Made by a program: the position numbers and the translations under genes. The notes beneath the pieces are model-generated. The model did no database searches. It worked only from the letters and a program-made list of their open reading frames with translations, and was not told the DNA's origin. From Candidatus Kaiserbacteria bacterium (lineage in GTDB: Bacteria; Patescibacteriota; Minisyncoccia; Phycocordibacterales; UBA2100), in NCBI GenBank assembly GCA_026996985.1, contig JALWJR010000078.1, forward strand, positions 1-9,617: DNA of 9,617 bases, read 5' to 3'. Shown here one piece after another: positions 6,601-9,617 of the stretch; the stretch's first letter is position 1; the number at the start of each line of letters is the position of its first letter.

Positions 6601-6990
6601 TTGGGTACAACAACGTTTGAGCTCTACGGTATAACAAACACAACTCTCTCCAACGCACAGGTAAGAGTATTCTCTACTCAACCTACAAACGTTGGAACAG
6701 ACACAGCTACAGCTGAGTTTGCAGCAGCTCTAAACGGTAGCACAACAGCAAATGCTACAATAGACATGAGCTCTGTAACAGTATCTGAGAATGATACTTA
6801 CTACGTATACCTCATAGCTGATGTTGATGTAACAGGAGACACACGTTCAGTACGTGTTATGATCGAAGACAGTACATACTCAGCTTCAAACGGTATGCAA
6901 TTTACTGCAGATCCGAACGGTACTGCAACTGTAATTGACGGTAGCCTTGTTCTCAAGGGAGACATGAAAGCTCTCTTGAAGCAAGACTAG
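3694..6990 (+). CDS. Secreted S-layer-like surface protein with peptidoglycan-binding domain and six beta modules
   Basis: A 1098-residue exported protein, probably a main cell-surface component. Residues 1-31 form a signal peptide (Lys9, hydrophobic core, ARA before a likely cut at 31/32). A short coiled coil (about 34-58) and a Gly/Ser linker follow. A PG_binding_1-like domain (about 73-168) shows GDRGGQVQDIQRFLN and FGPATKAAVSKFQ, and is bracketed by Cys73 and Cys168. The rest is Thr/Ser/Asp/Val-rich predicted beta sandwich. A recurring strand motif (such as AGESKTFTVAANM) starts at residues 273, 417, 576, 730, 883 and 1031, giving six modules of about 150 residues; DENG turns at 245, 542 and 699 precede three of them. 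The only other cysteines are 695 and 741, bracketing part of module four. There is no LPXTG motif, C-terminal membrane helix or SLH domain, so anchoring probably rests on the N-terminal domain. The start is the only Met ahead of the signal peptide; no Shine-Dalgarno motif precedes it. Codon choice differs from its neighbours (TTC and AAC favoured). The exact role (S-layer, adhesin) is inferred. Confidence 0.88.
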   Translation: MINTLSISKLAAAVTVAALLFSTVFALPARAATAEELQAQIQSLLATIASLQSQLAAMGGGSTTGGSAGAGLCGVTFTQSHKLGDRGGQVQDIQRFLNTDPDTRVAATGPGSPGNETTYFGPATKAAVSKFQAKYASDILAPVGLTAPTGFWGPSTIAKANAINQARCAAANNNDNQQQTPSGTGVTVTPAAQPANSLAPKNAQHVPFTRFTLTAGSQSVTIEDVVVELTGLASRDSFDSVELLDENGMVVGDTDSFDSNNKANVGGTFTLRAGESKTFTVAANMNSSVQAGEVAAISVDAIQTSSTVNGTLPITGAQHTINSTLAIGSLTATYKSVSNTTNVNDEDVRIARINLDVPGSSSEDVRIKRIKLHQTGTADLTDALDNAYAKFNGQTYTVTVLNDDYLLIDFGSGVVVEDGDSEDVSVYADIDGEGGKNITLEIEETTHIVANGDRYSYGVPVTVSGTPETVTISGGDVILNDDSDFNSGEKVAAGTNGASMGAFTVEVKGEDITADVEVEFKITGASSATADDIELTGVAIYDENGNRISDREDATFSATTDNTTTTVSFKNVPFKAGDEMVYTIKANVPDSAPNGMFYEVTTVDFSNVENESGDTVTNISGDPITLNHDIEVAGTDFTVKVKEPDTTKINNKNNQVLAVFEFDATDSGDDVEVTELTVTASSSEVFSTSKRLRNCVLQDENGNQLGSDSEDSPTSGGNFSAIYDFSYTVAKGEKKEVSLVCDVDGFSNNATIKVPAATTDDKFDAEGTQTNTKYNNADVDGTQVTVTVTTGSPTFDLKGSDEENKDKLVRDNADDVILAVYEYYSKDAETTIDDVTVTFASNVSSLLDGDVSIYIAGSKVDSATPTNASPSTVTFTNLNKKVAKDAKVDVVLKADAQTGASGDVQISTIVATTTEGTTVADPSDTEPVVKISNAVPVVTQINTDITNLSTANDVPLLAYTVKAEGGDIQLGTTTFELYGITNTTLSNAQVRVFSTQPTNVGTDTATAEFAAALNGSTTANATIDMSSVTVSENDTYYVYLIADVDVTGDTRSVRVMIEDSTYSASNGMQFTADPNGTATVIDGSLVLKGDMKALLKQD

Positions 6991-7022
6991 TTGTCTTACA
7001 ACACTCAGCTTATGCTGAAAGG

Positions 7023-7051
7023 AAAACCCCGAGTATATACTCGGGGTTTTT
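7023..7051 (+). terminator. Intrinsic terminator of the surface-protein gene
   Basis: A perfect 28-base palindrome (7023-7050) whose arms are AAAACCCCGAGTAT and its complement, with a GC core CCCCGAG/CTCGGGG and a run of five T (7047-7051). It lies 32 bases after the stop codon. A smaller hairpin, TCAGC-TTAT-GCTGA (7005-7018), sits just ahead. The A-run on the left arm makes it plausible in the reverse direction as well. Confidence 0.92.
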
Positions 7052-7055
7052 CCTT

Positions 7056-7064
7056 TGGTATAAT
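7056..7064 (+). promoter_or_regulatory. Extended -10 promoter of the PAP2-galE-GT operon, predicted leaderless
   Basis: TGGTATAAT is a perfect extended -10. It ends six bases before the ATG at 7071, so the normal +1 is the A of that codon. The ATG at 7065 touches the hexamer and would lie upstream of the transcript start, which argues for 7071 as the true start. There is no good -35: the matching position (about 7036-7041) lies inside the terminator stem of the preceding gene. Confidence 0.7.
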
Positions 7065-7070
7065 ATGAAA

Positions 7071-7628
7071 ATGTTTTCAATCCCAAAGATACAACAAACT
7101 CTTTTAAAGTATCCAACCTTTAAAGATTTAACCGTAATTTCGGCAAGATACGGTATAACTCTTTTGTTGTTTGTTTTTTTAATCTATATCCAAATTTGGA
7201 ATGAAATATCGTATATGAAAGATGACATTCCCGCTCTGCTGTTTGCTCTGCTTTTTATACTTTTGCCTTGGACAGTAGCTTTCTCTTTAAAATATTTTTT
7301 TAAACAAAAAAGACCGTATCAGATAAACTCCGGTGTAAAACTTCTCATTCCTGTTAAAAGCAGGTATTCCTTCCCATCGGGGCATTCGGCTTTTGTTGCT
7401 TCTTTGGTTTTTTGGGTTAGTCTTCCCATATTGATTGATTTTTATATGAACCCGTCTTGGCACAGTTTGCCACATTTGGTATTTTCCATAGCTTTTCTTT
7501 TGTTGGGCACTGTTGTAACCTTCTCTCGTGTTTTCGTTGGCGCACATTTCTTTAGAGATATTTTTGCAGGCTGGCTTATCGGGTTGTTTGTGCCTTATTT
7601 ATTAATTATCATAGTTAAAATGATGTAA
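7071..7628 (+). CDS. PAP2-family membrane lipid phosphatase (probable undecaprenyl-diphosphate phosphatase)
   Basis: A 185-residue membrane protein that should remove phosphate from a lipid phosphate, most likely a polyprenyl (undecaprenyl) diphosphate carrier or phosphatidate, on the outer face of the membrane. All three PAP2 motifs are present (numbering from the ATG at 7071): Lys74 followed six residues later by Arg81-Pro82 (KYFFKQKRP); PSGH at 102-105; and SRVFVGAHFFRD at 152-163 with Arg153, catalytic His159 and Asp163. About five hydrophobic segments surround them. The length is typical of small bacterial PAP2 enzymes. An in-frame ATG at 7065 would add two residues, but it directly abuts the -10 hexamer, so 7071 is preferred. 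It is the first gene of an operon; galE begins one base after its stop. The family is certain and the substrate is inferred from the glycan-gene context. Confidence 0.9.
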   Translation: MFSIPKIQQTLLKYPTFKDLTVISARYGITLLLFVFLIYIQIWNEISYMKDDIPALLFALLFILLPWTVAFSLKYFFKQKRPYQINSGVKLLIPVKSRYSFPSGHSAFVASLVFWVSLPILIDFYMNPSWHSLPHLVFSIAFLLLGTVVTFSRVFVGAHFFRDIFAGWLIGLFVPYLLIIIVKMM

Positions 7629-7629
7629 T

Positions 7630-8583
7630 ATGAAAATACTTGTAACAGGAGGGGCCGGATACATTGGCACGGCAACGGTAAAAAAGCTGATAGAGAACAA
7701 GCACGAGGTTTTTGTAATTGACAATCTATCCAGAGGTCAAAAAGAAAAACTTGATTCTAAAGCGGTACTTTTCCAAATTGACCTGACAGCCAAAAAAGAG
7801 GTTGAAAAGGTGTTGCTTGAAACCAAGCCCGATGCCGTAATACACCTTTCAGCCTTTAAATCTGTTGAAGAGAGCGAAAAACACCCTGAAATGTATATTC
7901 AAAACAATTTGGGAGGGACTGTTTCTTTGCTTACTGCTATGGCAGGTGCCGGAGTGTCTTCTTTGGTTTTCTCGTCATCCGCCTCCGTCTATAGTCCAAA
8001 AGAAAATGATAATCAACTCTACAAAGAAACAGACCCGCTTGGGTCTCTTTCCACCTACGGTAGGGTAAAAGAGTTGGAAGAGAAGGTGATAGAGCTCGCT
8101 GTTGAAAAGGGGGTTATCTCATCTGCCACTTCTTTGCGCTATTTCAATGTTGCAGGTGACGCCGGTCTTTGTTTTAAAGAGAAAAATCCGGAGAATGTTT
8201 TTCCGATTTTGGCAAAAGCTTTTAGAGAAGAAGGAGAATTTAATATTTTTGGTACAGACTATCCGACAAGAGATAAAACGGCAATAAGAGATTACATTCA
8301 TCTAAATGATATAGTGGATGCGCACATAAAAGCGCTTGATGTAAAACCGGGCTATCATGTTTTCAATCTTGGAACAAGCAAAGGGGTTAGTGTAAAAGAG
8401 TTGGTTGAAGCGTTTAAACTTGTCTCCGACAAAAGTGCAAAAATAAAAAACGCACCCAGACGAGCCGGAGACCCGGCTGTGGTTATTGCGGATTCTACAT
8501 TGGCAAAAGAGAAGTTAAACTGGGAGCCCAAATACACTTTAGAGGAGATGGTAAAATCAACTTGGGAGGTTTATGGGAAATAA
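7630..8583 (+). CDS. galE: UDP-glucose 4-epimerase / NAD-dependent nucleotide-sugar epimerase
   Basis: A cytoplasmic extended-SDR enzyme of 317 residues that interconverts UDP-glucose and UDP-galactose (or the N-acetyl forms), supplying activated sugar for surface glycans. The NAD-binding Rossmann motif GGAGYIG is at 7-13, with Asp31-Asn32 at the end of strand two. The catalytic Ser is probably Ser117 (FSSSASVY), and Tyr143/Lys147 form the YxxxK pair (STYGRVK). RYFNVAGD and the RDYIHLNDIVDAH segment are typical of GalE. The length is slightly short of the usual 330-340. The motif reads YGRVK instead of the common YGxSK, a mild variation that keeps both catalytic residues. The start is one base after the PAP2 stop and has no Shine-Dalgarno motif, so translation probably depends on the upstream gene. 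Substrate choice (Glc/Gal against GlcNAc/GalNAc or uronic acids) cannot be settled from the sequence. Confidence 0.9.
   Translation: MKILVTGGAGYIGTATVKKLIENKHEVFVIDNLSRGQKEKLDSKAVLFQIDLTAKKEVEKVLLETKPDAVIHLSAFKSVEESEKHPEMYIQNNLGGTVSLLTAMAGAGVSSLVFSSSASVYSPKENDNQLYKETDPLGSLSTYGRVKELEEKVIELAVEKGVISSATSLRYFNVAGDAGLCFKEKNPENVFPILAKAFREEGEFNIFGTDYPTRDKTAIRDYIHLNDIVDAHIKALDVKPGYHVFNLGTSKGVSVKELVEAFKLVSDKSAKIKNAPRRAGDPAVVIADSTLAKEKLNWEPKYTLEEMVKSTWEVYGK
8564..8570 (+). promoter_or_regulatory. Shine-Dalgarno-like GGGAGGT before the glycosyltransferase start
   Basis: GGGAGGT lies inside the last codons of galE, three bases after its GGAGG core to the ATG at 8573. It is the only clear Shine-Dalgarno-like motif ahead of a gene in the window, but the spacing is shorter than usual. 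It supports 8573 as the start and a coupled, overlapping reading frame. Confidence 0.4.
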
Positions 8584-9617
8584 AGTTGAAAACAAAAAAG
8601 TCTTGTACGCAATTACCAAATCATCTTGGGGTGGGGCGCAACGGTATGTTTTTGATTTGGCATCACATTTTAAAAAAGAAGGTTTTGATGTAACGGTCTG
8701 CTTTGGGAGAAACGAGTTTAGCGGAGAAAATATTTTCAAAGAAAAACTTGAAAAAGAAAATATAAAAACAATTGAAATCAAATCTTTAGGAAGAGATATA
8801 AGCCTTTTTAAAGATTTTTTTGTATTTTTTGAGCTTTTAAAAATTTTTAAAAAAGAAAGACCGGAGATTGTGCATTTAAACAGCTCTAAAATGGTGGTTT
8901 TGGGCGCACCCGCTGCGTATTTTGCGGGAGTTAAAAAATTAGTTTTTACCACCCATGGCTTGCCTTTTTTAGAAGAGAGACCTTTTTGGCAAAAGCAAAT
9001 TTTAAAGCTTTCAATGTTTTTAAGCTTTCTTTTTGTTACAGATATTATCGCCGTGTCTAAGCTTGATGAGAGGATTTTAAAGAGTTGGCCCTTTGTTAGA
9101 AATAAAGTAAAGCTTATCTATAATGGTATAAAAGCGCCGAGCTTTTTAAGCAGGGAAGAGGCGCGCGCGGCCTTGGCCACGCGCGCAAGGGTAGCGTTTC
9201 CAGAGAACGCAACCCTTTGGGGCACCATAGCCGAGCTTACAGACAACAAAGGAATTTTAGAATTCTTGCAAGAAAATCACGAAAAAATAAAAAAAGAAAA
9301 CATCTACTACTTCTTAATCGGCACAGGAGAGCTCAAAGAAAAAATAAAAGAAAAAATAAAAGAGTTAGGGCTTGAACCCCAAGTGTTTCTTCTTGGCTTT
9401 TTGCCTGAGGCAGGCAAATACCTTAAAGCCTTTGATTTGTTTATTTTGCCGTCTAAAAAAGAAGGGCTTCCTTATGTTTTGCTTGAAGTGCGCTTTGCTA
9501 AAGTTCCTATAAAAGCTAGTACTGTAGGCGGAATTCCAGAGATTTTAAGCGCAGATTTAAAAGAGTTTGAAGTAGAAAAAATGATTAGTGAAACTAAAAA
9601 AGTGTATAATATTAAAG
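8573..9617 (+). CDS. GT4-family (GT-B fold) glycosyltransferase, 3' end outside window
   Basis: Transfers a sugar from a nucleotide-sugar donor to a lipid-linked or surface-glycan acceptor on the inner membrane face; the exact donor and acceptor are unknown. The 348 codons visible have no stop. The N-terminal GT-B domain starts with a strand and an SWGGAQ loop (18-23), the donor/acceptor Gly-rich loop. The C-terminal domain starts near residue 216 (TLWGTIAEL), and has TDNKG, the EX7E motif at Glu297-Glu305 (EGLPYVLLE) and VGGIPEI at 318-324. The usual length is 360-400, so only a short tail is missing. The ATG overlaps the end of galE by 11 bases in another frame, as expected of an operon. 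The stretch 9161-9217 is unusually GC-rich and palindromic but keeps the frame. The downstream part may continue the glycan operon. Confidence 0.9.
   Translation, partial: MGNKVENKKVLYAITKSSWGGAQRYVFDLASHFKKEGFDVTVCFGRNEFSGENIFKEKLEKENIKTIEIKSLGRDISLFKDFFVFFELLKIFKKERPEIVHLNSSKMVVLGAPAAYFAGVKKLVFTTHGLPFLEERPFWQKQILKLSMFLSFLFVTDIIAVSKLDERILKSWPFVRNKVKLIYNGIKAPSFLSREEARAALATRARVAFPENATLWGTIAELTDNKGILEFLQENHEKIKKENIYYFLIGTGELKEKIKEKIKELGLEPQVFLLGFLPEAGKYLKAFDLFILPSKKEGLPYVLLEVRFAKVPIKASTVGGIPEILSADLKEFEVEKMISETKKVYNIK
9161..9217. repeat. Two adjacent imperfect hairpins inside the glycosyltransferase gene
   Basis: The first has arms at 9161-9172 and 9175-9186 (GCGCGCGCGGCC against GGCCACGCGCGC; one mismatch, loop TT). 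The second begins at the next base, with arms at 9187-9198 and 9206-9217 (AAGGGTAGCGTT against AACGCAACCCTT; one A-A mismatch, loop of seven). They code for residues about 197-215, the linker between the two GT-B domains. The GC-rich run stands out from the AT-rich gene around it. Confidence 0.6.

Noticed and set aside
8557..8952. A 131-codon minus-strand frame
   Set aside because: It is antisense to the glycosyltransferase start, whose plus-strand protein has standard GT-B motifs.
1..9617. CRISPR array, insertion sequence, prophage or toxin-antitoxin system
   Set aside because: No regularly spaced repeats, transposase motifs, phage structural genes or small paired ORFs were seen.
1..9617. 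Recoded TGA (as in Gracilibacteria and Absconditabacteria)
   Set aside because: All main genes read through with the standard code, have TGG for Trp and end at TAA or TAG without in-frame TGA.

Overview
The window looks like a piece of a Patescibacteria (CPR; Parcubacteria-like) chromosome. The main reason is the central gene: a large secreted protein with a short coiled coil, one peptidoglycan-binding-type domain and a long Thr/Asp/Val-rich beta modular array, a style common in Parcubacteria surface proteins. AT-rich coding sequence, almost no Shine-Dalgarno motifs and tight packing fit this. The standard code is used (Trp is TGG and no in-frame TGA is seen). The phylum assignment is inference from protein style; no rRNA or tRNA gene is present to confirm it.

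Layout. (1) 1-2103, minus strand: ftsK, a DNA translocase gene whose last codons lie beyond the left edge. (2) 2104-2282: a divergent intergenic region with facing promoters, a nested inverted repeat centred on 2159 and three AAAGGACA direct repeats. (3) 2283-3110, plus strand: a 275-residue protein with a C-terminal winged helix, probably a DNA-binding regulator. (4) 3111-3693: 583 bases without a convincing gene, holding a perfect 48-bp palindrome and a run of six hairpins just before the next gene. (5) 3694-6990: a 1098-residue exported S-layer-like protein with six degenerate modules of about 150 residues, followed by a strong intrinsic terminator. (6) 7071-9617: a tight operon of a PAP2-family lipid phosphatase, a GalE-type nucleotide-sugar epimerase and a GT4 glycosyltransferase cut by the right edge.

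How it works together. The right half reads as a cell-envelope block: a surface protein, then an enzyme that could recycle a polyprenyl carrier, one that makes a nucleotide sugar, and one that transfers a sugar. That the operon acts on the surface protein is inference.

The most notable pattern is transcriptional. At ftsK, the winged-helix gene and the PAP2 gene, a -10-like hexamer ends exactly six bases before an ATG. The predicted RNA 5' end then falls on the A of the start codon, meaning leaderless mRNAs. The surface-protein gene is the opposite: it has no such hexamer and sits behind a highly structured upstream region.
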